From assembly GCA_958496175.1 (NCBI GenBank), contig OY292274.1, forward strand, positions 48,370,630 to 48,434,629: 64,000 nt of DNA, given 5' to 3'. Both the position numbers and the translations under genes were made by a program. The notes beneath the pieces are model-generated. The model was not told where the DNA came from. It saw only the letters and a list, made by a program, of their open reading frames with translations, and searched no databases. This document shows positions 1-13,392 of the stretch, in pieces; the first letter of the stretch is position 1; every line of letters starts with the position of its first letter. Source of the stretch: Sisyra terminalis. Lineage: Eukaryota > Arthropoda > Insecta > Neuroptera > Sisyridae.

Positions 1-1919
1 GCTTCGAGCAACCCTCGAGACGTTCCCAATGGAGGCCGAGGAAATGTTGGAAACTCTAATCAAGGACCGAGATCCAGTATTGGTGACTCATCGTTACGTT
101 CGGGAAGTTGTCGCGATCGCAACCGACGTAAGGAATCAGTTATGTCCACGGCGGCTACAATGAGAGTCTTAAATGTTTTACGGTAATAAGAAAAGAAAGC
201 TTTGATCATTAAGAATATAAGTCGAGTCATATCGTAAATAACTTCCAGTGCAGATGAAAAAATTTGTTATTTCTATTAGCCACCACTTTGATATGTTGAA
301 AAAGAATGATTTATGTTATTCGCTTTCCAATAGTATATCGAAATTCAAATTTTCAGACATTGGGTATCAAAACATGCGCAAGATTTTGAAATGGATCAAC
401 GGCTAAAGAATCTAACGATCGAGTTTTTAGACGACATTATTTACAGTCCGAATTTATTACCAGCTGAACATAAAGCTGCTGCGCAACTTTTGCGATTGAT
501 CACTAAGGAAGAACCAGAAAGCTCCAAAGTCGATTTGGATCGCCTTCTGGCACCACCAATGGTAATTAACCCAAAATTCTCTGATACTGTTAAGAAAAAT
601 TTTTTTTTCCAGACTCCTAGCAAGGAAAGTATTGAAACGTTATCAGCACTAGAAATAGCAGAACAAATGACTTATATCGATCACCAAATATTCGTTTCGA
701 TCGCCAGCGAGTATGTGTCTTCTAGTACTTTAGAGAAACTTTTTTATAACTTTGTTTTTCTAGGGAGTTTTTGGGACAGGCTTGGATGAAAACAGATAAA
801 GCTTCAAAAGCTCCACATATCATTCTAATGACTCGAAGATTTAATGAGGTATCGCAATTGGTTGTTTCGGAGATTGTTCGTCGCACAACTCTTTCTGCAA
901 GAATTGCAGCCATCGAAAAATGGGCGGCGGTCGCTGACATTTCCCGGTGTTTGCACAACTTTAATGGAGTCTTACAAATATGTGCAGCTTTCACCAACAG
1001 CTCAGTATATCGGTTGAAAAAAACTTGGGAAAAAGTCTCTAAAACGGTTAGTTTTGAAGTTATCTTAAACCACTTATAACTGAAGTACCAGTTCAGGCGC
1101 TACCGGAAGAGGCTACAGCAGTGGATTGAAAATGTCTTTTACCAAAGAAGTATAACTTCTTACGCGCGTACATAAGTACTTAGACCGTTTTTTTTATTCC
1201 AATGTGAATTCTCATATTATTAATTTTCTTTCTCTTATATATGCCACTATTCTCCCTTAATTATTGTTTTAGTGTTGTATTGTTCATAATCTCTTTTATT
1301 CTCCCATAAAGAACTTTATCTGCTAACTTTAAGAAGCATCAATATTCAATAGATTATTATTACATTCGTTTTATTTTTTAAGTGTTGTTATGTATTATAA
1401 TTATTGTTTTTATAATATTTATTTTATATTTTAGACGAAACAAACTATTGAGAAGCTCCAAGCAATTGTATCATCTGATGGACGGTTTAGATCATTGCGA
1501 GATGCCCTGCATCGCTGTGATCCACCATGTATTCCATATTTGGGAATGTATTTGACCGATTTGTCGTTCATTGAAGAGGGTACTCCCAATTTTACCGAAG
1601 ACGGTTTATTAAATTTCTCCAAAATGCGAATGGTACTCATATCGGTTAATAGTTTTTCGTCGCATTATTTTCTAATGTTCCTAACTTCCAGATTGCTCAT
1701 GTAATTCGTGAAATTCGACACTTCCAACAAACGCCATATAAAATCGAGTTAATTACGAAAGCCACCAACTATCTTTTGGATACATCATTACTGCTCGATG
1801 ATGATGAATTGTACCGGATGTCTTTGGAAATTGAACCGCGCACTTCGCGGTTGAGCACTACGTTAGTGAGTCAAATGTCCACGTCAACTGCACCACAAAC
1901 TCCTCCGCCAAGATCATAG
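1..1919 (+). CDS. RasGRF: Ras-specific guanine nucleotide-releasing factor (RasGRF-type), C-terminal part, 6 exons
   Basis: Exchange factor that loads Ras-family GTPases with GTP at membranes. Seen: six exons, 1-182 (partial), 357-561, 613-710, 764-1046, 1435-1632 and 1692-1919, all with GT-AG introns (174, 51, 53, 388 and 59 bp), joining in frame to 397 residues and a TAG stop at 1917-1919. Residues about 50-110 are the Ras exchange motif (REM) region ([18 protein letters not shown]). Residues about 140-385 are the CDC25/RasGEF catalytic domain: [93 protein letters not shown]. The catalytic motifs match vertebrate RasGRF1/2 much better than Sos, which lacks the GQAWMK and FSKMRM combinations. 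The 51-bp intron 562-612 is free of stops, so retention would keep the frame. The PH, IQ and DH domains expected in the family lie upstream of the window. The last 15 residues are a Ser/Thr/Pro-rich tail. Identity is strong; RasGRF1 versus 2 cannot be told. Confidence 0.93.
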
Positions 1920-2531
1920 AATCGTCGAAGCGTGTTTTTTGCAAGCAAGCGACATTGGTCCACATTTACATAAGCCTCAATCGCTAACCATTTCTTAGGA
2001 AACCCACGCGATATAGTCGCTTGCTTGCATAGATCACGCCTAGAAACCACCATAAATCTATCGTTTTCTAACTACATTTAATTTTTTTTTCAAGTTAATT
2101 TAAAAAAAAAAGTTTCAAACTGTATTATAGACACTAATACATATCGATTTGAGAGATTCTCGCTCCTCAAAATTCTTATCAGGGAAATTTCCTTTGAACA
2201 TTATTTTCATTTGAAAAACACTAACAATTTTAAAATTCGCCTCATTTTGAAAAAAGAGGCGAAAATGTTTTTGATTTAATTGGTCATTGTTACCAATAAA
2301 AATGCACAATTATAAATATGTTTAATATTACTTACTTACAAATGTGTAAAGTTTCACCAAGCGAAAGCGCTTTAAATGCATAATATACATTTGTAAGAAA
2401 AAATAAGTTCAAAACTCTCAATTCTAGTTAAAAACACAAAGAAACTATTTAGTGTAATGTAGTTTCAAATAGAACAATTATTTTATAGTTAAAAATCTTT
2501 GAAAAAAATAATAATGTCTAAAAGAAATAAA
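1920..2531 (+). other. RasGRF 3' UTR with two candidate poly(A) signals
   Basis: AT-rich sequence after the stop codon. AATAAA hexamers lie at 2295-2300 and 2526-2531; the first would give a 3' UTR of about 400 bp. The ORFs that can be read here on the minus strand have no recognisable content. Confidence 0.5.
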
Positions 2532-5500
2532 GAAAAGAAAAATTAGAATTATTGTTGTTAATTGTATGCTGGCCATCAATTAAAAAATAACTATTAAATT
2601 TAAAACGATATGTATATCTTTATAATATAAGATACATTGGTATATAGATATAAGAATTAAATATTTATCATGAGTTGAATCTTGCTCTCCTGTGATAGCT
2701 GTTGTAATTGCTTCTCTTTATTGTTATACTAAAGACAAATCAATTTCTCTCTTACAATTCTTCTTAAATGGGCCAAGAGATAAACGAAAATTGTGATTTG
2801 GTAGTCATTGAGTATTTTTATTTAAATGTCACATAAAAAACATCCATTTCTTTGGTGTGTTATGAGTTCTACTAATCCATAATTTTGGAAATATTTTTTT
2901 TTATTAAATTGCAGAATTCGAATTCAAATTCACTAATGTATAGAGTTATGACTCTACCGTTAGGACATTTTTCGAGGATATTAATTATGTTACGTTTTTA
3001 CTATTTATTGTGACTGGGTTCATTGGATTTGTATTTAAGACATTCCAAAATGATTTATTTGAAACACATATTATATTTATTTAAATGACGTTACACATTA
3101 AGAAATTTACAATGCAGCGATAGTTAAAATAGCTATTGTCGTGTTTGGTTTATAAGTTCATTTACTGTTCCAATCAATAAACAACACTGAACTTTACTTG
3201 ATTTCTTACTTTACTTAGCTGTTTGTACTGTACTGAACTTACTTTACTTAACTATCTGGCAACCTCCTTATATAAGAACTCAAGCCCGTTTAGAGAACTT
3301 TCTCTTTCTTGTTTGTCCTATTGTTAGAAAGCTCTACACTAACTTTCTTGTATGACATTTTTAACTTAAATGGAAATATCTCATGGAAAGCTCTAGAACA
3401 TCTTTCATCTCATTTAATTTCATTGCTCGAATTATTGTCCTTTCGTTTACTTATTCATGGTTGAGCCAAAGATCGGTGTAACCAAAAATCTAGCATCTGG
3501 TCGCGCACAGCGGGAAGTCAAACAACAGGTCTTACGCATTAAGATTTAGTGTCTTAAGTCTGTTACAATTATTTATTGATACCGACAACAATTTGCGACA
3601 TATGACGTTTTTATTGATTTAACTAGGTCAATCCAGATAGGATATTTGCTACAATCTCCGAATAAAAGTACAACTTCAAAAATAATTATAAATGTATTAA
3701 GTTCAAATTAAACATTTTATTAACATAACAATTAAACATATTATTAACAACAGTCAAATCATTGACTTAGACATTTGTCTTATTTATTCGAGTACTTCTT
3801 TTAATTTACTCAACTGATTTTAACTTTTTGAATTAATCACTTGATTCATTTACATGTTTGTATCACTTAATTTACTCTTGATTCATCCATTCGAACTAAT
3901 CCTTGTACGAATTCATCCGGTCAATCACTGGACTGAACCACTGTTATCCTTTATTTTTTCCTATTGAAATAAAAAATAACTTATTTCATCTAAACCCTAT
4001 TACTTTTGTACAATTTATATCTTTAAATCATCTGATGAAAATTCTAAACATACTTAGGAAATAGGGACAAACTAATCGGGTTGTAATTTTTAAATTCCAT
4101 TTTTAGGTATTTTCATTATTTTTATTTTCCTTAATAATATCTACATTATTTACATATTATTTGTCTATGGATAAAATAGTATGATTTTAATATTTTGTTA
4201 AAGTCTGTAAAGTCGTGGTTTTGCAATAACAAAGTTTATTTAAAAAGGAGGGACGATATATTCTTTTGAACTTTGAGTTTATCTTTGATTTCCTGTAATT
4301 TTCTAGAAACAAATTGAATTACTTTTGGAAACAAAAGAAATTTTAACACCTATCCTTTTTTCCCTAGAAAAAAATATATTTTAATTTTTGATACAGTACC
4401 CATCGCTACCGAATCACATATTTTCATTTCTATTTCTCAGCCCTTTGCACTAATTTATAAAAAAAATTTATAAATAATTTTCACGTTGTGTCTCACTCAA
4501 AGAAAAAAATCAACGGTTTTTAAAATAGTCTCTAAAAAAGTTCAAATTGTTAATACACGAGACTAATTTTAATGAACCCTTATAATATATAAATAAGCAT
4601 TTAAAAATGTATATATCCTTGTATCTCTACTTACAGTTTCATCAACTGTCAATCTTTAAAGTCTGAATAATACTAAACTTTTATAATTAAGCATTTAAAA
4701 AAATTATTATCTACAAATACTTTTTCTAAATCCAAATATGATTAATTTATTTTTTAAATCTCCAGTATTATAAATAAATGGAAACATTATGTTTGTGGCT
4801 CAAGTTTATGTTTAAGCTACATTTACAGCAAAAATACATAACAAGCTAATAGCGTTAAGAAAAATACAACTTCTCATATATTTTGTTAAAAAAGTGACTT
4901 TATAATCGCATTTATTTGAAACTGTTAATTAAAGATAAATTTACCTTCGTTTTATATCTATATTAACTATTTGCTATCAATTTTATTGTAACTACTTTCT
5001 GAACCAAATGTTTATGTATAATTAAGAGTGTATAAATGTGTTGAAGCAAAACGATATATTTTGGCACAAAACCTATGAGGTTAAGCTTAACTTTAAGGGA
5101 TAATTTTAAAATCAGCAAAATTAATATAAACTCAATAAAAAATATTTTGAAATATCAAGGTTTCTCGACCAATTTTAACTGAAAATGATTTTCTATTTAC
5201 TTTGGTGTCTTCTCTTGCTCAAAAAAAAACTTTGAAACTCTATAGCTTTTAATTCCCAAGGGAAAAGTAAAGCCAAATTAACTTAAAAACTGTATCTAAC
5301 GCTTTTCTTCTGATAATCATAGCATTAATATTAAAAAAAATAGAATCTTATAATTTCGTTAGCTTTTTAAGATTTTGTTGAACAAAATCCAATCAAATGA
5401 GCATAATTCTAAAAACAATGGCAGAAAGTAAAATCAAGTTAACTACTTACTAATTATAAAATCCTAAAGAGATTTTATTTATCATAATTTTAATATAGAA

Positions 5501-7721
5501 ATTACTCTAAAAGAGGTAATGTTAGGTCTTCAAAAACTAATAGAGAGATAATGTTGATAAATATATTATTATTTGGTATGTGGTGTGATATAAGTAAAAA
5601 ATGGATTGAAAATAAGAGATCACAAATTTTGATTTATAACCCATTGAGTTAAAATAATAAAATGAATGTTTATCTGAATATATTGTTAAGAACATTGTTA
5701 TAGGACCGACCATCTGAGTGGTACGGTACGTGCTACCTCTATACCCTTATTGTTAAACTTCATAACGGATAGGAGAAAAAATCTCAAGAATGTTATACTT
5801 TTGAGCCTCACAGTGTAAATTACCAAAAGTTGTAACTTTTTCAAAAACGATTGGTAGTTTAGAAAAGAAAATATTGTGTAATTTGAATGAATAAATATTA
5901 CCCAATATATATTCAATTTGTGTCTGTTAATATTCTTTTAAAAATCATTTTTTTCGAAAATTTTATAGGACTGAAAAAAGAATAAATTGCTGTGGTGTTT
6001 TCATTGACTTTTGATTTTTTATGTATCATTTTAAATGGAATAAAAAACGCCTTAAGTATCCCTTCAAAATGCAATGAAAAATACTAAATAGTATAATGAT
6101 ACTTAAAAAGTTTTAATGGTATGCATTACGTATACTATATTCCCAATTTATATTTTCCTCTTCAATATCAATTTTTTATATTGCCGGTTTTTTATATATG
6201 AAATTCTGCACACATTGTGTACTTCTAATACTTCTTCGTGAAATTCTATCATATTTTGTGCAGCTGTATTTTTTTCTTGAATATTTCTATCCCTATCAAT
6301 ATTTCACGGTTATTATATTCTTCTGAATATGAGAAAAGCAAAAATGTCATAAAATGAGATAAGAACTACTCAAATATATTTTGGAATCAGCCACTATAAA
6401 AAACTATAAAAATTGCTTAAGAGACATTGCATCTTGTGCCTCCGTGGCTATCTCATAGGGGATAACATTGCAGAGTTTATAAAAATGCATAATAACTATT
6501 TTCATTTTGTGCGTAGGATCCACAAACTGATGATTTTGAGGCCTTTATTTTTTTGCTGCTTGATAGGGCCACTGAAATCAATATTGAAGATTCTTTATAA
6601 ATAGTAGGGAGGAAAAAAACATTGGCGGAATAGAAAAACTTCTATCCCTTGCAGGAATGGAAAAATCTTTCAATGTATCGATTCTCGATTACAATTTCAA
6701 ATTTAAGTATGCGTTTCGAAATTCATAATCAAAAGACTGCTTAGTTCAATTATATTCGATTTTAAATTCATTGAATTAATAATCAAACAAAAAGAAAGCA
6801 AAATTAATGTAATATACATTATCTTCTATGTATAGGTAAAATGAATTTCTATAGAAATACCACCAGAAGTAAATAAAATAAAAATTCTTAATAAATCTTT
6901 AAAAGTAAATAATTGATTGCAGTTGGGAATTTTTATTTTTTTCTAAGCCAAAAAAAGAAAAGACGTTTTAATAAATAAAGTGTGTATCAAAGCCTTCCTG
7001 TGTGGCATAAAACATTCCTGCAGGCATAAAATGTAGTGTTTTTTTAAATGTGAAGTTTTATATAAATTGAGCAATTTTAAAATTTATTTTAGAAATTCTT
7101 ATTAATAATTTTTTTCAGTTATAGATTTAATTTTGTTTTTTCTTAGTCAGCAAATTTTCAAAAACAGTAGTGAGTAGGTACAAGTATAGTTTTGGGCGCA
7201 ATAATTTTCTAGGATACAGCGTAGAGGAACTCTAAAGAAAGCTGTGTATTAAAAATTTCTGAAAAAAAACATCGCTGGAACGGTTCGTAGTCATTGTAAG
7301 TAATTCATTAACGGAAGTATAATACATTTCTGTTAATTGATTTTTATTTTTCATTAAGTTTCTTCCCGTTTTTATCAGCGACATATTCGCGTTCAGTGCA
7401 TTAAGCTATTTATTGCAAAATATTTTTAAACGTTTAAGTATCAATTGACCTCTCACTTAATTGATCTTGTGAAAAACTATACATATTGTATTTACGCGAT
7501 TTACGCTATTCTTTTGAAATGGAATTTAAACAACTGCAAAATGTTTTTGATGAAGACAAAGGTTTTATATAATAAATAACTATCTAATAATGGTATGTTC
7601 TCTTATTAATTTTTTATTATTACAATTAAACTGGAGTTTTGCAGTGTTTAATTAGTTTTACTTAGTTTTTGTGGTTTGTATGTTTTGTACGGTTTTCGTG
7701 AATTAAAATTTGAATTTAATC
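2532..7721. other. intergenic, no gene seen
   Basis: Very AT-rich spacer between RasGRF and the candidate EndoA promoter. The only block that stands out is about 3160-3440: repeated ACTTTACTT-like words, TATATAAG near 3272 and GAAnnTTC-like words near 3297. It could be a decayed LTR or a promoter remnant, but no boundaries are visible. Nothing else supportable. Confidence 0.5.
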
Positions 7722-7955
7722 AGTGTAGCCAACTGCACCGTCAAAAACAACCAACTGATATGTCAGATTTGACAGTTGGTAGCCGTTCGTGGGCAACCTA
7801 CGGCTGTCGCAGACAGCTGCCAGAAGTTGTGTGGTGCGACTTAGTGAAAAAACCGTCAATTTTATCGATTTATTGTGATTTATTCCTTAAGAGAAGCAAA
7901 AACTATTTTTATCAATAAAGTTAAACAGAAAATATTCGATTTGGAATCACAAACG
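7722..7955 (+). promoter_or_regulatory. candidate distal promoter and non-coding first exon (possibly EndoA)
   Basis: A GC-richer block in AT-rich surroundings. It begins at an initiator-like TCAGTG (7720-7725) and ends at an excellent splice donor, ACG|GTACGT (gt at 7956-7957). EndoA's ATG exon has its own upstream acceptor (AG at 31007-31008), so at least one upstream non-coding exon must exist and this is a good candidate, although about 23 kb away. It contains an upstream ORF, ATG at 7760 to a stop ending 7918 (52 codons, starting MSDLTVGSRSW). Whether that ORF is translated is unknown. The exon could also belong to an unrelated non-coding transcript. Confidence 0.35.
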
Positions 7956-10900
7956 GTACGTCACTTGAATATTTCTCTAATTTAGCTATGCAAATTTTAC
8001 GAAACTATGAAATTGTCTTCTTTATTGTATTGATTTTATCTCATGCAGGAGGTCCGTCCTTGATTACCAATAATTCATAAATAAGATGAAATTAATTTTT
8101 CCTATTTGCCATTCACTACTTCTTAAGCTCAGTGAAATTTTCATTTACTAAACTACATAAAATTGATTGCCATATTTTCTTTTCTGTCATATCTGTCGCT
8201 TTTATTTCGCAATTTCAAATTACAGTGGTTGTAATTTGTTCTAGTTTCAGGATCGATTAAAATTTAATCGGTTAAATTTTTGTAATTTGTGTTTAAGTAA
8301 TATTAAGACTACTTTCTACGATCCTTGCTTATGAATTTTCTATTTCATAAGAGAGAGAAAGTGCTCGATTTCGATTTCCGTGGGCTATTTTTTTTTAACC
8401 AGCTGAATTTCCCAATAAAAATCTGTGAACTACGGTGAATAACAACCGGAAAGTTTTAGAATTTAATTTATAATTCAATTGCTTTATCGTCTGATTTTTT
8501 GCATGTGAATGAAGTTTTTTTTATATCAACAATATTTGTAATACTATCGGTTTAAATTTGATGAACCAAAACGCATTTTATGATTCAAATTTAAACCTCC
8601 AGTTTGTTTTTTTTTTCGAAATAATTCATTCAGTTTCTGATAAGGTAGTGCGATTATATATCTGTTTTAAAATTAGGTTTAGTTTTTGAAAAATGAATTT
8701 AAATAAGTTTCTTTCAAAAACTTAGGAATTAAACATGTGTTAATTTAATATGTGTTTTCCCGTCACGTTATACTTTTCTTTTTAATAAATTATAACATCA
8801 TATGGTTTTTAAGTTTTTTAACTTCTTTTGATAAATGTAAAAATGTATGACTATTTCTTTGGTTTATTCTTCAGATTCTACCTATAGAGACCAAAATGGT
8901 ATACATTAAAGAATAATACAATAAAGGAAGTTTTGTAACAAAAATTCTTAAAACTATGTTATTGTTGACTCATATTTATTCTTCCCGAAGAAAAAAGAAT
9001 GGAACTATGTACACGAAAATTATCGAAAAGTTATGAATTTTAGTCAAAAAAGTTTTAGGCATAGAAATTAAATTATTACGTTATTGCAAGGCTTCAATTC
9101 GTAGAGAAATTAACGACTGTAATTCATAAAACAAATTGATAATATTTACGAAAATACAAAAAAGTTAAAATTTTGTTTTATTTTTTTAAGATTTCAAGAT
9201 GTAGAGGAATAGAAAAAGTTGATCAGATGCGTATCAGACTCGCACAATGAAGACTTTCAAAATGGGGATTAACGTTCAATATTAACATTCAAGCTTCAAT
9301 AAGCTTATATTTCGAGGTTGTTTTATCATTTTATTGAACAAAGCTGCTCCTTGTAAATATGCGTTTGTGTTGTATGTTTATTTGCATTATGGATTTAAAA
9401 TAGAAGGAAGTATTTTCGTAATATGGTACTTTTGGATTGATACTATTTTTCAAAATTTTTGTGACCGTTAATCACCAAAAGTAACATACTACGAAGGATA
9501 TCTTATATCTCAAATGCTGCATATTATATTTTATTGACACCATTTTTATTGATATTGTACTATAATATTTTTTATCTAGTGTGGCCTAATTACTACATAA
9601 TTAGTTTTAAAATTTTTCTCCTTAAAGTTAGAAAAGTGTAGGGATAACAACCCAATTGTTATGAATGTACGAGCGTTTATATATTACCAAGTTTTGTTGG
9701 TTTCAATAAAAAAATATACTGAGATTCCCTTATCTTTTTCACGATCTATCTAATGATATTCTACACGTTTATGTGCTTTATGTTTTTTTTTTTTTTTATA
9801 TTGCAGCTACACAAATGGTTAGCTATACCCTAATACTTTACCTTATTTCTTTACGGTATTGTATTGCAAAGAATACGTCTACGTTCCAAATTTTATCCAA
9901 ACAGAGTTAACAGTAATCAAGGAAATTTGATGTGTCATACATCCGTTTTTAGTTAAATAAAATCTCTGGAGAAAAATACCAATCGAAAATTGAATCGCTT
10001 TCTGGCAAGGGGTTGGAATAACCAGCAATAATTGATCTTAGGGTACTAGATATTTTCTGTGTTGAAAAATTTTCCTTAAAAAGAATAGTTCCCACAAAAC
10101 GTTAATTTTGCATTTTTGCGTATATTTTCAAATTGAACAGTGCATAATCAAATAATGTATAGAAAGGTGTACGAGTGATCAAAGTGTCCATTCTGAAACT
10201 GGTAGATATTAAGATCGAATATCATTGAGAAATTTCACAATTTTCTCATTTTATGGATTTTTATAAACACCTATGATCACTAAAAACCTTAGTTGTTAAT
10301 AAAATGACGGCAAATAATAATACAAAAACAATAAATGTGAGTTTACTGAGTTTAGCTTTTTCCGTAAATTAAATAGGAAAGTAATTCAAAATTTATTCTT
10401 CATGAGTTGATTTTTAAAATAAATAGTTTATCAAAAAAAAAAAAAAAATCTTCTAAAATCAATCATACAAATCATTTCCTTTAGGCTACTTTTAAAGGAC
10501 ATATTTTATTCTTCCAATCCCAGCACTTATGGTGCGCATTTCTAGTGCAGCATTCATTTTTGTTAGTAAAAAGTTATTAAACACATCTCATAGAAAATAG
10601 AAAAATAAAAAGTATAGTTTTCGATTTCATTAACAAATATTATGCATAAAATTGTGCAATTGCACTTTGGCTCTTTTTATGTGTATTTCACTTTGTGTTC
10701 ATATTTGATTTGTTCTTATTAGAACTGCGAAACTCATTATCAATTAGTTGCGATAAAACTCGCCCAATAATCGTACTGTACGCCCACAGTGTTCCATAAC
10801 TAAATGATTAATTAAGATTTTCTAGTAACTGTTTAATTTACACAAAAGAAACTTAATTTGTAATATAATTAGCAATTAATAATTTATTTCTGGTATAGCT

Positions 10901-11227
10901 TTAATCCCAAAGGATTATAAAGGGTAACTGTAATTCACAAAGTTTACATCAGATGAAATATATTTAATTAACGAATGGAAGGTATAATAAAAATAGTCTT
11001 CACTCATCAATTTAACTTAATCGATAAATAAATTTTCATAAAAAATATATTATTCTTTGATTCCATTCATCCCTTGTATCCTTGTTTCTGTTCTTCATAA
11101 TGAAAAATTCCACTATTGTTGCAAAGTTCAACCATCATAAAAAATTTCGTATCCCAGTGTTTTCTAACATTTTTTATTTGTGACATCCATTTGTCAACAT
11201 ACTCATTCATTTTTACATTTTTTTTAT
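7956..11227. other. AT-rich non-coding stretch, no gene seen
   Basis: Homopolymer runs (T15 near 9789, A16 near 10435) and no ORF with recognisable content. Probably intronic if the 7.7 kb exon belongs to EndoA. Confidence 0.5.
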
Positions 11228-11394
11228 TACTTATCGTCGTTATCAAACTATCAAAGTTTTTAGCGACTAAAATCTAGCGTTAATAAAATACAGTAAATCG
11301 AAAAATATTAAAAATTTGCTCGATACGAGAATCGAACCCAACATTTACCAGTTTTGGAGTGGCTTCCTTGACCACTCGGCCACCAGTAGCCCTA
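11228..11394 (-). repeat. tRNA-derived SINE, copy 1
   Basis: Read on the minus strand the element starts with a tRNA-Ser/Leu-like head: A-box-like GGTGGCCGAGTGGTCAAG at about 11359-11384, then a B box GGGTTCGATTCTCG at about 11327-11341. A body follows, ending in a word related to GCGACGGTAAATAA, also found in the other three copies. The acceptor stem is not closed and the 3' body is shared between copies, so this is a SINE and not a working tRNA gene. Confidence 0.75.
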
Positions 11395-13345
11395 TTTTTA
11401 CTTATGTATTAACTTGAAATGAAAAGATGTACATTATTTCATACCAAAATATGTTTATATGTATTCATTTATTAATTACAAAAATCACTGAATTGAAAAT
11501 AGTTAAATAATAATGCACGTTTTTTATGATGTGATCCACCCGTTGGGATCGCGCTGACTTATCTCATAGTTTAATTGAGGTTTAAAGAAAGGAATACCTA
11601 TATTTAAACTTGGAGCTGATGTAATATGCACTCTTGTGCTGAAAGCTATTCTTTTGTTAGCTAATATCTAGCTTTCCAAAAACCTGTAGGTAAAAAACCT
11701 ATATAGTTATTGTTTGTCATTTTATTCAATACCTGATTGATTTTTCGCTGACATAAATCATTTCGATTCAAATTGGTTTATTTTATGATGAAATATTAAT
11801 ATTATTGTAACATAAATACTAATTTGAAATATTTTCATAAAAACATATTTTATTTTTAAATAACTTGCTGTAAAAAGCTTGAGATAGGTAGTAAGTTTCG
11901 TAAGTTATAAATAAAATATTAGCGTAACTGATAATATAAAGGAATTTGCTTTATAGCCACCAATTTATTCCATATAAATAATTTAAGAACATACTTTTAC
12001 AATGAACTGAATAGGCAGTTGCTCACTTTTAGATTATAGAAATCAAATGTTGTCTTAGCGTAATTTCTGATTTTTCCCCATTATTTCTAATAAGGGAATT
12101 CAAAACTAAATGTCAAATAATTTGAAATCTTTTAGAGTAGTCTTTATTTCTTTTCATTTTTAAAATATAGAAATACTGATTCAAATTTTACAGAACTTCC
12201 GAAGTGTTTGAAAAATACACATTTGGTTACTCAACCGATTTTGATGAGTTAAAAGTCAATTTTTCTGTTCAATATTGAATCCTTCAGTCTATAACCTTCA
12301 AAAAAGATAGCTATCACTCTAAAAATACAAACAAAAATAGGTTGAGAAATAGTTTTTTTTTTAATGATTTTTCTTTAAAAGCGATGCTCGTTTGTTATTT
12401 GATTCTTTTGAATATATTTTGGTCCAAGTTGTCGTAGTTTTGCTTCTACGAAAACCTGGAAAATTATAACCTTCACGTATAGTAAAATATTTCCAGCAGA
12501 CTATTATTCCTTGACGAAGGTATACTATTCAGAGCAGGAGCAAAATTGGAGTCATCAAAATTTATATCACTTTCAACTTCTAATTTTGTGGTGAATTCAG
12601 TACAATAAATACTTAACGTCAAAGCTCTTAATACCAAAAAAGTCGATTTAATTTTTTGTTTCACGATAGTAACTTGCGATCGAAAAAATATAACTATTTT
12701 AAATTGTAGAATATATTATAAATATTTGCTGTAACAAATTTGAACTGGAGTCAGATGCTTCCGGAGCTGGAGTCTAAATCTATTTTGGCCAATTACCTAG
12801 TACAAAATATATAATATTTGCAAATAGCCTCTTTAGTATGTAGTCTTCTTTCCCTGTTTTCATTATATTTTATCTGGAATTAAGTTCATCAATATTTTAG
12901 AATCCCCAGGATAATTAATGCCTTTTTATATCGAAATAGAAGGGAAGGTTTCTGATTAACCAGTGTTTTTCGCTTTTTTGAGTATGAAAAATTGATGCTG
13001 AAATCGTTATACAGAACGCAGAACTAATTGAACAATTGCATGCCAATGTATAATAAACGCAAATTCTTCTGTAGAAATAAACGTAGAATAATCAAAGACA
13101 CAATAAAGTAAATAAATGCCGTCGCTGAGAGTTCTAAATAAATCGTTTAAATTGAGTGTAATTGAGGCGAATTAAAGGTACACATACATTAAAAGATCGC
13201 ACAAAAGGTGACAATTTCAATTAGATTTATAGTATAAGATGAATAGTCCAATATGAATATGGAATCTTTGAAAAGCTAATATTTATTTATCAATGCGAGC
13301 CATTTTTAATTTATAGAAACTAAAGACATGCATTTTGGGTTACTG
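11395..13345. other. AT-rich non-coding stretch, no gene seen
   Basis: No recognisable coding content on either strand. The minus-strand ORF at 12473-12664 has no family features. Confidence 0.5.
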
Positions 13346-13392
13346 TTTATTGGAAAATATTATTATTTTAACAGATTTCATTGGTAAATTAA

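Noticed and set aside
722..997. 91-codon minus-strand ORF
   Set aside because: Antisense shadow of the RasGRF catalytic exon.
3160..3440. LTR or heat-shock-type promoter
   Set aside because: A TATA-like word and GAAnnTTC words are present, but no terminal repeats, partner LTR or downstream gene could be found.
11327..11394. tRNA-Ser gene on the minus strand
   Set aside because: A and B boxes are visible but the acceptor stem does not close and the same sequence with a shared 3' body occurs at three other places, so it is a SINE head.
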